From the NCBI RefSeq assembly GCF_008710285.1, contig NZ_VYQF01000011.1, forward strand, positions 1 through 64,000: a stretch of DNA of 64,000 bases. Reading direction: 5' to 3'. Source of the stretch: Ginsengibacter hankyongi (GTDB lineage: Bacteria > Bacteroidota > Bacteroidia > Chitinophagales > Chitinophagaceae). Each line of letters starts with the position of its first letter. The first letter of the stretch is position 1. Under the pieces are notes generated by a model, which saw nothing but the letters and a program-made list of their open reading frames with translations, was not told the DNA's origin and made no database searches. Shown here piece by piece: positions 56,892 to 64,000 of this stretch. The position numbers were made by a program, and so were the translations under genes.

Positions 56892-58655
56892 TTATGGGGT
56901 TTGTTCTAATGTTGAAATATCTCCTTCTGGCAACCCCAGTTCCCTTGCTTTTAATAACCGTCTTAATATTTTTCCGCTTTTTGTTTTGGGTAGTTCGTTT
57001 ACAAAAGCAATTTCTTTTGGTGCAACAGCCGCACCTAATTTTTTTCTCGCATAACCGATAATATCCAATTGCATTTTTTCATCAGCGGTAAATCCTTTTT
57101 TTAATACTATGAAAGCTTTCACTAATTCGCCAATTATTGGTTCAGGTTTTCCAATCACTGCAGCTTCCGCCACAGCGGGATGTTCCATTACAATATTTTC
57201 CACTTCAAAGGGGCCTACCATGTGGCCCGAACTTTTGATAATATCATCGGCTCTGCCAACAAACCAATAATAACCGTCTTTATCTTTTTTTGCTAAGTCG
57301 CCTGTTAGGTACCAATCGCCGCGAAAAGATTTTTTATAGCGTTCTTCATCATGCAGGTATGAGCGAAACATAGAAGGCCATCCTTTTTTTAATATTAAAT
57401 GACCTTGTTTATTTGGCTCTGTTATAATTTCTATTTCTGTATCCGTTACTTCTGCTATGGCTGCTTCCACACCCGGTAAAGGTTTTCCCATGCTGCCGGG
57501 TTTTACTTTCATCGATAGATAGTTGGCAATCATAATACCACCTGTTTCTGTTTGCCACCAGTTATCCAGTATTGGCATACCAAAAGTTTTTTCTCCCCAA
57601 AGCACTGCTTCTGCATGTAATGGTTCACCTACGCTGCATATTAACCGGAGATGTTCAAGATTATATTTTTCTTTTGGTTGAATATCCATCCTCATTAATC
57701 TTCGTATTGCAGTTGGAGCCGTGTACCAAACATTTACTTTTTGGTCCTCCAGGATAGAATACCATCTCACTGCATCAAATTCTTCTGCATCGACAACATT
57801 GGTAATGCCATTTACCAGGGGTGCAATAATCCCATAGGAAGTTCCGGTAACCCATCCGGGGTCTGCAGTGCACCAGAAAATATCTCCTTCATGAAAATCT
57901 AAAACATACTTGCCGGTAATATAATGCATCAGCACAGCACCATGCACATGCAATGCACCCTTAGGGATACCTGTAGTACCACTGGTAAAATGAAGCAGGG
58001 CGGGATCTTCCGGATCAGTCGGTGGAATAAAAAATTCATCATAAGCTTCTTCCAACAATCTTGGCAGTGATAGGACTTTATCATTCACATGCAATTCTTC
58101 ATCAGTTAATAAAATAAATTGAAGCATTGGTAATCTATCAAGCAATTGCTTTACTTTTTTTTCAAACAATTCTTTAGTTGTAACTAACACTTTTGCATCG
58201 CCTTTACTTAAACGCTGAAATATGGGCTCAGGCCCAAATACTGAGAACAAGGGACAAAATACCGCTGTCTTTTTTAAGGTGCCAAGTGCAGCGATATATA
58301 ATTCAGGTATCCTGCCGGTTAATGCAAAAACCCTTTCACCTTTTTTTATTCCTAATGAGGTAAGCACATTGGCAAAACGTGAACTGAGTTTATGTATATC
58401 GTAATAAGTAAAGTCTTTAAAGGTTTTATCTTTTAGTATCCAGCGGAGAGCAACAGTGTCTTTTAATTTCCCCTTAGCATGTCGCTCCAGCGCTTCATAA
58501 GCTATATTAAATCCTTTTTGTTCGGGTAATCCATCCAGGAATTTTTGTTCATCCTGCCAGGTAAAAGAATGGCGGAAGACTTCATAATCCTTTAGGTTTG
58601 GAACAACACCGGGAGATAATGTAATTCCGGATCGATTTTGCATTGACTCATTCAT
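56892..58655 (-). CDS. acsA: acetyl-CoA synthetase (AcsA-type)
   Basis: 587 residues. The P-loop-like motif is [17 protein letters not shown]. The adenylation signature is [54 protein letters not shown] is the hinge and C-domain entry, and [15 protein letters not shown] contains the catalytic Lys that is often acetylated. The length and sequence fit the shorter AcsA subgroup of Firmicutes type rather than the 650-residue Acs. It makes acetyl-CoA from acetate, CoA and ATP, and it shares an operon with a pyruvate-type dehydrogenase that makes the same product. Confidence 0.93.
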   Translation of the reverse strand: MNESMQNRSGITLSPGVVPNLKDYEVFRHSFTWQDEQKFLDGLPEQKGFNIAYEALERHAKGKLKDTVALRWILKDKTFKDFTYYDIHKLSSRFANVLTSLGIKKGERVFALTGRIPELYIAALGTLKKTAVFCPLFSVFGPEPIFQRLSKGDAKVLVTTKELFEKKVKQLLDRLPMLQFILLTDEELHVNDKVLSLPRLLEEAYDEFFIPPTDPEDPALLHFTSGTTGIPKGALHVHGAVLMHYITGKYVLDFHEGDIFWCTADPGWVTGTSYGIIAPLVNGITNVVDAEEFDAVRWYSILEDQKVNVWYTAPTAIRRLMRMDIQPKEKYNLEHLRLICSVGEPLHAEAVLWGEKTFGMPILDNWWQTETGGIMIANYLSMKVKPGSMGKPLPGVEAAIAEVTDTEIEIITEPNKQGHLILKKGWPSMFRSYLHDEERYKKSFRGDWYLTGDLAKKDKDGYYWFVGRADDIIKSSGHMVGPFEVENIVMEHPAVAEAAVIGKPEPIIGELVKAFIVLKKGFTADEKMQLDIIGYARKKLGAAVAPKEIAFVNELPKTKSGKILRRLLKARELGLPEGDISTLEQTP

Positions 58656-58666
58656 TTTTATAAATC

Positions 58667-59095
58667 CTATAAAAGTGTTTCAGGCTTGTCTTCATTTTCC
58701 GTAAACTTTTCCTCATAATCAGAAATTATCAATTCATCAGAAGAACTTCTTCCAAATTCATTTACCTCTTTTAGAGTAAAATCATCCATGCCTGTTGTTT
58801 GCTCCCATTTGTCTTTTTCTTTGCGCAGAATTTGAACAGAAAGGCCAAAGCGCTGTATGAATTCTTTCTCAACATCTGCAATTCGATAGTAGGGTTGAAT
58901 TTCCAATAAACCGGATACATGACTGAGTTTAATATCACCCACCAGGCTGTTAGGATCAAGGCGGTCTGCTTCTGAAGAAGCTTCATATTTTTTGTGTGGT
59001 TTATGAAAAAAATCAATTTTCAGGTAAGGATAATAGTTAGAAAATGTTTCCTGTATTTCCCTAAAACTTGTGTTATCATTTATTTCGAGATGCAT
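58667..59095 (-). CDS. hypothetical protein, first gene of the acetyl-CoA operon
   Basis: 142 residues, acidic, no signal or membrane segment. It contains [68 protein letters not shown] and an acidic tail. I do not recognise a named family; the alpha/beta look and the absence of catalytic motifs suggest a small regulatory or binding protein. It is followed by AcsA after 11 bp and read from the promoter at 59133-59197, which has the best -7 element of the series. Confidence 0.8.
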   Translation of the reverse strand: MHLEINDNTSFREIQETFSNYYPYLKIDFFHKPHKKYEASSEADRLDPNSLVGDIKLSHVSGLLEIQPYYRIADVEKEFIQRFGLSVQILRKEKDKWEQTTGMDDFTLKEVNEFGRSSSDELIISDYEEKFTENEDKPETLL

Positions 59096-59132
59096 TACTA
59101 CATTTATAAGTTGTTAGTAAATGAAGCCATCT

Positions 59133-59197
59133 CAAAGCTATTGCAAGGTTGTAGCAGGCTCAATGATAACCGTTACCCGAGGGTATGATGGTGGTCA
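59133..59197 (-). promoter_or_regulatory. tandem-dyad promoter of the acetyl-CoA operon
   Basis: Read on the minus strand: distal TGACCACCATCA centred at 59191.5, proximal TAACGGTTATCA centred at 59169.5 followed directly by TTG, then TAGCTTTG (59140-59133), an exact TAnnTTTG. Eight genes down to 52520 lie behind it with no gap over 51 bp. Confidence 0.7.
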
Positions 59198-59274
59198 GAA
59201 TTTGGTTATCGATATTTTAAATTAGAAGACAAAAATTTATCATCACTTAGAAAATAAAATCATTCCGCTAATTC

Positions 59275-59339
59275 TGATTAATATCATTCAGTTCACTGCA
59301 CACCGTCATCTATATAAGTTGTTCAACATTGTAATTTCA
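59275..59339 (+). promoter_or_regulatory. tandem-dyad promoter of polX-nrdJ
   Basis: Distal TGATTAATATCA centred at 59280.5, proximal TGCACACCGTCA centred at 59302.5, -7 element TAATTTCA at 59332-59339, the same octamer as for cysQ. The start would be near 59344, giving a very short leader before the ATG at 59356. Confidence 0.6.
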
Positions 59340-59355
59340 TTAAAAAGAAAAGATT

Positions 59356-61095
59356 ATGCCTGTTGTAAATAAAGAGTTAGGCAAGATTTTTAGTGACATG
59401 TCTCATATTTATCAATATAAAAATGGTAAGCAGAGATTCCGTGCTATAGCATATGAAAAAGCATCAAGAGTAATTAATGATCTACAGGACGATATTACAA
59501 CGTTCACTAAAAAAGGCCAGCTGGAAGAAATACCCGGGGTTGGGTCGAGTATCGCAGAAAAAATAAATGAATATGTCAAAACAGGAAAGATCAAAAAATT
59601 TGAGAGCCTGAAAAAAACGGTTCCTATTGACATGCTCGAACTCATGAATATTTCAGGGTTTGGACCGCAATCTTTAAAGCGCATTCACCAAAGGTTAAAA
59701 ATTAATAATCGTGATGAAGTGATAAAGGCTTTGCAGGATGGAAGGATCAGTGAAATAAAAGGCTTTGGAAAGAAAAAGGTGGATAACATGCTTCGTAGCC
59801 TGAAGCTGCATAAAACGGTTGAAGAACGCATGTTGCTTTGGAATGCGATTGAAGCAGGCAACAAGGTCCTGGATGAATTTAAAAAGATGAAAGAAGTACG
59901 GCAGGCAGAGTTGGCTGGCAGCCTTCGAAGAAAAAAAGAAACCATAGGCGATATAGATATTTTAGTTACATGTGATGAAAAGAGCAGGAAAAAAATTATT
60001 ACAAAGTTTGTAGCTCTTCCTCTTGTTAAAGAAGTGCTTGCGAAAGGCGACACCAAAGCCAGTGTAATTATTAATGAGTTTAACAAGCAGGTAGATGTTC
60101 GTATCATTAATCCTGATGAATGGGGTTCTGCTTTATTATACTTCACAGGATCAAAAGAGCATAATGTTCAGTTGCGAACCATAGCCAGGGATAAAGGATA
60201 TAAGATAAGTGAATATGGTTTGTTCGATATAAAGACGGGCAAACGAATTGCCGGAGGCACCGAAGAAGAAATCTATAACAAATTGGGATTTGAATCGATT
60301 CCTCCCGAGATGCGTGAACAAAAAGGCGAGCTTGATCTTGCTGCCAAAAATAAAATTCCTTCGCTGGTTACATTGACAGACATAAAAGGCGACATGCAAA
60401 TGCACAGTACCTGGAGTGATGGAACAATGGATATTGAAGATTTGGCCCGGTTTGTTTCAGGGCATTATCCTTACGAATACATTGTATTGACAGACCATTC
60501 GAAATCAGAGATAATTGCAGGTGGAATGAATGAAGAACAATTTATTGACCAGGTAAAAGAGATCAGGCGTGTAAATACTAAACTGAAAAAAGATTTCATT
60601 AAAACGGGTACAGAAGTTGACATCAAGGCCGATGGCAGCTTAGATCTGAAAGATGAACTGCTTGAGCAATTGGATTGGGTTTGCGCTTCTATTCACACCG
60701 GGTTTACACATGATAATACAGAAAGAATTATTGCAGCTTGTGAAAATAAATTTGTGAATTGCATTGGTCATCCTTCAGGTAGATTAATTGGCCAACGGGA
60801 AGCTTACCCTGTTAATTGGGAAAAAGTTTTCAGAGTAGCTAAACAAACAAATACTGCTTTTGAAATTAATTGCCAGGCTGATCGTATGGACCTGAATGAT
60901 GAGCTCGCCATAATGGCAAGAGAAAATGGGGTTAAGCTGACCATCAGCACTGACAGTCATCAGCAAAGTCAATTCGCTTTTATGCAATTAGGAGTTTTTA
61001 TTGCCCGCCGTGCCTGGTGTACAAAGAACGATATATTGAATACAGCATCATGGAACGAGATTAAAAAATTTGCAGAACGTAAGAGAAAAAAATAA
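59356..61095 (+). CDS. polX: PolX-family DNA polymerase/3'-5' exonuclease
   Basis: 579 residues. The N-terminal helix-hairpin-helix region (LEEIPGVGSSIAEKINEY, MNISGFGPQSLKRIHQRL) binds DNA. The polymerase-beta nucleotidyltransferase motif is GDIDILVT with Asp199 and Asp201 as metal ligands, and VDVRIINPDEWGSALLYFTGSKEHN supplies the third. The C-terminal PHP phosphoesterase starts with MQMHSTWSDGTM (His350, Asp355) and runs to CINC-type FEINCQADRMDLND and TISTDSHQ. Both activities look intact. PolX repairs gaps and base lesions. It is followed after 7 bp by nrdJ, joining dNTP supply to repair synthesis. Confidence 0.95.
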   Translation: MPVVNKELGKIFSDMSHIYQYKNGKQRFRAIAYEKASRVINDLQDDITTFTKKGQLEEIPGVGSSIAEKINEYVKTGKIKKFESLKKTVPIDMLELMNISGFGPQSLKRIHQRLKINNRDEVIKALQDGRISEIKGFGKKKVDNMLRSLKLHKTVEERMLLWNAIEAGNKVLDEFKKMKEVRQAELAGSLRRKKETIGDIDILVTCDEKSRKKIITKFVALPLVKEVLAKGDTKASVIINEFNKQVDVRIINPDEWGSALLYFTGSKEHNVQLRTIARDKGYKISEYGLFDIKTGKRIAGGTEEEIYNKLGFESIPPEMREQKGELDLAAKNKIPSLVTLTDIKGDMQMHSTWSDGTMDIEDLARFVSGHYPYEYIVLTDHSKSEIIAGGMNEEQFIDQVKEIRRVNTKLKKDFIKTGTEVDIKADGSLDLKDELLEQLDWVCASIHTGFTHDNTERIIAACENKFVNCIGHPSGRLIGQREAYPVNWEKVFRVAKQTNTAFEINCQADRMDLNDELAIMARENGVKLTISTDSHQQSQFAFMQLGVFIARRAWCTKNDILNTASWNEIKKFAERKRKK

Positions 61096-61102
61096 TTATT
61101 CA

Positions 61103-62848
61103 ATGCCATTTTCAAAAAATGCTTTAAAGGTTTTGGAGAGCCGTTATCTCCGCAGAAATTTAAAAGGAGAATTAGCTGAAACTCCGGATGAATTATTTAT
61201 GAGAGTTGCTAAAGCGGTAGCAGAAGCAGAATTGGCGTGGGGAACACATAGCGAAGCAGAAAAATGGCAGGCGATATTTTATGAATCCATGAAGAACTTA
61301 TTATTCCTTCCGAATTCTCCTACGTTAATGAATGCAGGAACGTCATTAAATCAGCTAAGTGCTTGTTTTGTATTACCAATAGAAGATAATTTGGATAGCA
61401 TATTTACCACTTTAAAGAATGCAGCGATGATTCAACAAAGCGGCGGCGGTACCGGTTTTAATTTTTCACAGCTCAGGCCTAAGAATGATCTCATTTCAGT
61501 AACAGGTGGCGAAGCTTCAGGTCCTGTTTCATTCATGAAGGTTTTTAATTGCGCAACGGAACATGTAAAACATGGCGGAAAAAGGAGAGGAGCCAATATG
61601 GGTATTTTAAAAGTTGATCATCCCGACATTGAAGAATTTGTTGTTTCAAAAACAGATGAAAAAGCGCTGAACAATTTTAATATCTCCGTGGGCATTACCG
61701 ATAAATTTATGCAGGCTGTTGAGAAAGACGAAACGTGGGAACTCATTCATCCAAATTCCAAATCAATTATCAAAACAATAAAGGCAAAAGATTTATGGAG
61801 ATTAATTATAGAAAATGCCTGGTCAAGCGGTGATCCCGGATTAGTATTTCTGGATACCATTAATGCAGGTAATCCTTTGTTACCACTTGGGAAAATTGAA
61901 TGCACCAATCCATGCGGTGAAGTTCCATTGTTGCCTTACGAATCATGCAACCTGGGTTCTATAAACCTTTCAAAATTTGTTGAACAGGAAGGAAGAAAAA
62001 ACATTATCAATTTTACAAAGCTGGGATCAACAATTGAAATGGCCATTCGGTTTTTGGATAATGTAATTGAAGTGAACCATTACCTGCTTCCGCAAACGAA
62101 AACCATTGTTACAGCAAATAGAAAAATCGGTTTAGGTATAATGGGTTGGGCTGACCTGCTGATCATGCTTGAGCTTCCGTATGATTCCAATGAGGCAATA
62201 TCACTCGCTCACCAGGTAATGAAATTCTTCAAAGAAAAAAGCCTTGAAGCTTCCGTTCAACTGGCAAAGGAAAGAGGCGTTTTCAAAAATTGGGAGAAAA
62301 GCATTTTCTATCCAAATATTAAACTTCGCCATGCAACAAGATTAAGTATTGCGCCAACAGGAACTATCTCTATTATTGCTGACACTTCTTCGTCTATTGA
62401 ACCTTTGTTTGCCGTTGCTTATCGCCGCAGTCATGTGCTTGACGGAAATATTCTTTCAGAAATAAATCCTCTTTTTATTGATTATCTCAAAAAAAATAAA
62501 TTGTATTCTGAAGGCTTGATGGACGAAGTAAAAGAAACCGGGTACTTACAACATATCAAACAAATACCAGCCGCAACTAAGAATGTTTTTAAAACAGCTT
62601 TGGAGATTTCCCCTGACTGGCATTTGAAGCACCAGGTGGTTTTTCAGCGCTATGTTGATAATGCTGTTTCTAAAACAATCAACCTGGCCGAAACAGCCAG
62701 TGTGAGTGATATAAGTGAAATCTATTTGAATGCATGGAAACAAAAGACAAAAGGAATTACCATTTTCCGTTACAATTCAAAAAACAAGCAAGTACTTGAA
62801 AAGGGCATCAGCAGCGGCATACAATCCTGCAAGGTTTGTATTAATTAA
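61103..62848 (+). CDS. nrdJ: adenosylcobalamin-dependent (class II) ribonucleotide reductase
   Basis: About 581 residues from ATG 61103; a TTG at 61070 would overlap polX and is less likely. LNQLSACFVLPIEDNLDSIF holds the first active-site Cys. QQSGGGTGFNFSQLRPK and HVKHGGKRRGANMGIL precede NPCGEVPLLPYESCNLGSINL with the radical-site Cys and Asn/Glu. RLSIAPTGTISIIADTSSSIEPLFA follows. The C-terminal CKVC is the redox relay pair. Class II enzymes work with or without oxygen and need B12, fitting a low-oxygen or resting-cell programme. No ATP-cone domain precedes the barrel. Confidence 0.93.
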   Translation: MPFSKNALKVLESRYLRRNLKGELAETPDELFMRVAKAVAEAELAWGTHSEAEKWQAIFYESMKNLLFLPNSPTLMNAGTSLNQLSACFVLPIEDNLDSIFTTLKNAAMIQQSGGGTGFNFSQLRPKNDLISVTGGEASGPVSFMKVFNCATEHVKHGGKRRGANMGILKVDHPDIEEFVVSKTDEKALNNFNISVGITDKFMQAVEKDETWELIHPNSKSIIKTIKAKDLWRLIIENAWSSGDPGLVFLDTINAGNPLLPLGKIECTNPCGEVPLLPYESCNLGSINLSKFVEQEGRKNIINFTKLGSTIEMAIRFLDNVIEVNHYLLPQTKTIVTANRKIGLGIMGWADLLIMLELPYDSNEAISLAHQVMKFFKEKSLEASVQLAKERGVFKNWEKSIFYPNIKLRHATRLSIAPTGTISIIADTSSSIEPLFAVAYRRSHVLDGNILSEINPLFIDYLKKNKLYSEGLMDEVKETGYLQHIKQIPAATKNVFKTALEISPDWHLKHQVVFQRYVDNAVSKTINLAETASVSDISEIYLNAWKQKTKGITIFRYNSKNKQVLEKGISSGIQSCKVCIN

Positions 62849-62870
62849 ATTCAAAAAAATTGTTTTTTTA

Positions 62871-62899
62871 TAATAAAAAGGGACTGTATTAGCAGTCCC
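62871..62899 (-). terminator. intrinsic terminator (minus strand)
   Basis: A 7-bp GC-rich stem GGGACTG/CAGTCCC with a 6-nt loop (62880-62899) is followed on the minus strand by TTTTTATTA. It would end minus-strand transcripts coming from the PEBP gene. On the plus strand no T run follows, so it is a poor nrdJ terminator. Confidence 0.75.
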
Positions 62900-62954
62900 A
62901 CGATACAGTAGTTTTAATATCTTTTTGCGAATTTTCAAAGCATCCCCGTGTCAA

Positions 62955-62988
62955 TGACAACGGTCAGCATATCTGATGATAGACAGCA
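62955..62988. promoter_or_regulatory. orphan tandem dyads between convergent genes
   Basis: TGACAACGGTCA (centre 62960.5) and TGATAGACAGCA (centre 62982.5), 22 bp apart as in the promoters. Read on the minus strand the proximal dyad is followed by TTG. The expected -7 position (62931-62924) reads TTCGCAAA, which does not fit. A minus-strand transcript from here would meet the terminator after about 45 nt. Confidence 0.45.
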
Positions 62989-62997
62989 TTATTTAAA

Positions 62998-63495
62998 CTA
63001 TCGCCTTTTATATAAACCAATCAGTTCGCCGAATCCAAGAATATGATCGCTCATAGCTTTTTCCAATTCTATCTTTTTTGTTGTAGCAGGCAAACGCAAC
63101 AATGCATCCAGGGCATAAATTTTAAAAAAGTATCGATGGGTACCAGATGGCGGGCAGGGGCCGTTGTAATGATTTTTCTGAAAATCATTAATTCCTTCTA
63201 TACCCTTTATATCATTTTCTTTTATGTGGTGAGTTACGGGAATATTCCATACCACCCAATGAACCCATGTGCCAATCGGGGCATCGGGATCATCAACAAT
63301 CAAAGCAAGGCTTTTTGTTGCTTCCGGAATAACTTCAATTTCAAGCGAAGGGCTGATATTATCACCATCACAAGTATATTTTAAAGGAATATATTCATTG
63401 TTATTAAAAGCGGAACTGGTGATTTTTAGCTCCGGGTTAGTAACTTCAACAGATGGAATGGCGAATTCCTTGTCTGGTTGTTTTTTCTTTTGCAT
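62998..63495 (-). CDS. YbhB/YbcL-type phosphatidylethanolamine-binding protein
   Basis: 165 residues, no signal. IPLKYTCDGDNISPSLEIEVIPE, TKSLALIVDDPDAPIGTWVHWVVWNIP and GPCPPSGTHRYFFKIYALD are the three PEBP signature blocks containing the anion-pocket Asp, His and Pro residues. The bacterial homologues are usually called Raf-kinase-inhibitor-like; their ligand and role are unknown. It is read from promoter 63573-63637 with two complete dyads and ends at the terminator near 62880. It is divergent from the PRPP synthetase gene. Confidence 0.93.
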   Translation of the reverse strand: MQKKKQPDKEFAIPSVEVTNPELKITSSAFNNNEYIPLKYTCDGDNISPSLEIEVIPEATKSLALIVDDPDAPIGTWVHWVVWNIPVTHHIKENDIKGIEGINDFQKNHYNGPCPPSGTHRYFFKIYALDALLRLPATTKKIELEKAMSDHILGFGELIGLYKRR

Positions 63496-63572
63496 AATGA
63501 ACGTTTACTGCACTAAAAACATAAAGTTTAAAAAGAATCGCAAAAATTAAAGCGCCGTTTTTAAATATCCCC

Positions 63573-63637
63573 CAAAGCAAATACATTAATTGTTTGGCGT
63601 CAATGAGTATCGTCAGCGGTTCTATTGATTATGATCA
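63573..63637 (-). promoter_or_regulatory. tandem-dyad promoter of the PEBP gene
   Basis: Read on the minus strand: distal TGATCATAATCA centred at 63631.5, proximal TGACGATACTCA centred at 63609.5 followed directly by TTG, then TTGCTTTG (63580-63573). Both dyads are complete. Confidence 0.7.
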
Positions 63638-63723
63638 TTATAAAATCGTATTCAGCCAATAGAATGTTTTAAGGTTGATAAGCACAATTTATATTTCCCG
63701 AAGGCAAAACTGCTGTTGTTTTC

Positions 63724-63788
63724 TGATTACAATCAATGCAATCAATAATTATCGTCATAAATAAAGAATCCGGATATTAGTTCCTTTG
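63724..63788 (+). promoter_or_regulatory. tandem-dyad promoter of the PRPP synthetase gene
   Basis: Distal TGATTACAATCA centred at 63729.5, proximal TAATTATCGTCA centred at 63751.5, -7 element TTCCTTTG at 63781-63788. The start would be near 63793, 18 nt before the ATG. Confidence 0.65.
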
Positions 63789-63810
63789 AATACTAATAGG
63801 GATCTTTTAA

Positions 63811-64000
63811 ATGAAATTATTTGCATTAAACAAAACGCGAAGCTTTGGCGAATTGGTCGCCAAAGAGCTAAACTTATCATTAAGCTTATATGAAGAAAGG
63901 GAATTTGAAGATGGCGAGCATAAAGCCCGGCCACTTGAAAATGTACGTAACCAGGATGTGTTTGTAATTCATTCTCTTTATAGTGATGGAGACCAAAGTG
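63811..64000 (+). CDS. prs: ribose-phosphate pyrophosphokinase (partial, runs off the window)
   Basis: The first 63 codons only, from ATG 63811. [20 protein letters not shown], then [20 protein letters not shown] and [15 protein letters not shown], match the N-terminal phosphoribosyltransferase-like domain of PRPP synthetases, in particular the branch with [15 protein letters not shown] that occurs in proteobacterial stress islands (from memory). It makes PRPP from ribose 5-phosphate and ATP. The active-site flexible loop and PRPP loop lie beyond the window. Its promoter has the tandem dyads, so it belongs to the second island. Confidence 0.85.
   Translation, partial: MKLFALNKTRSFGELVAKELNLSLSLYEEREFEDGEHKARPLENVRNQDVFVIHSLYSDGDQS

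Larger units (their letters stand above)
63496..63810. other. 315-bp divergent control region
   Basis: No gene. It holds two back-to-back tandem-dyad promoters, one for the PEBP gene (63573-63637) and one for the PRPP synthetase gene (63724-63788), with 86 bp between their distal ends. Nothing else was recognised. Confidence 0.6.

Noticed and set aside
59685-60146. 153-codon minus-strand frame inside polX
   Set aside because: Antisense shadow; polX has intact catalytic motifs throughout.
1-64000. tRNA, rRNA, CRISPR arrays, complete insertion sequences, origins
   Set aside because: Looked for and not seen: no cloverleaf-like segments, no regularly spaced direct repeats, no transposase with terminal inverted repeats.

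Overview
The window looks like Bacteroidota chromosome, most likely a Chitinophagaceae-type soil or freshwater organism. The grounds are a SusC/SusD pair, secreted sulfatases and glycoside hydrolases with Sec or Tat signals, A/T-rich intergenic DNA, and promoters with the Bacteroidota TAnnTTTG -7 element rather than TATAAT. No rRNA, tRNA, CRISPR array or intact insertion sequence was seen. The species call is an inference.

Region 1 (about 0.2-47.1 kb) is a polysaccharide-utilisation locus for a sulfated, acetylated, rhamnose- and uronic-acid-containing glycan. On the minus strand lie a cupredoxin-tailed sorbosone-dehydrogenase-like protein, a DUF1080 protein, a secreted protein of unknown family and a GH115 alpha-glucuronidase. 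On the plus strand are a TauE/SafE exporter, a GH95-like Tat protein, a sialate-O-acetylesterase-like SGNH esterase, SusC, SusD and a sulfatase. A LamG protein with a duplicated flanking module is on the minus strand. A long plus-strand run follows: a clan GH-D-like Tat protein, a second SGNH esterase, a paralogue of the unknown-family protein, a beta-propeller-like protein, three more sulfatases, a GH106 and a GH78 rhamnosidase with a PhyH dioxygenase between them, and an FMN-dependent lactate-dehydrogenase-type enzyme. The run is littered with relics of the same gene families: a GH95-like piece, a sulfatase N-terminus, an SGNH-esterase piece, an internally deleted sulfatase and a frameshifted rhaT. 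The locus appears to be shrinking or recombining.

Region 2 (about 47.7-64 kb) is a different gene set resembling a low-oxygen, dormancy or energy-stress island. It has a PagL-like lipid A deacylase, CysQ, a P-loop kinase plus an aminoglycoside-phosphotransferase-like kinase, a SAM methyltransferase, an eight-gene acetyl-CoA operon (unknown protein, AcsA, E1 alpha, flavodoxin, zinc ribbon, E1 beta, E2, acyl carrier protein), PolX with a B12-dependent class II ribonucleotide reductase, a YbhB-type PEBP protein and the start of a PRPP synthetase gene.

The most striking observation is that every transcription unit in region 2 starts from a promoter with one 65-bp layout: TGA-N6-TCA, N10, TGA-N6-TCA, 23 nt, then a TWnnTTTG-like -7 element. 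This places two Crp/Fnr-type dyads at about -63.5 and -41.5. I count eight such promoters in both orientations, plus one orphan tandem pair. They suggest one dedicated activator, not encoded in the window, controlling the whole island.
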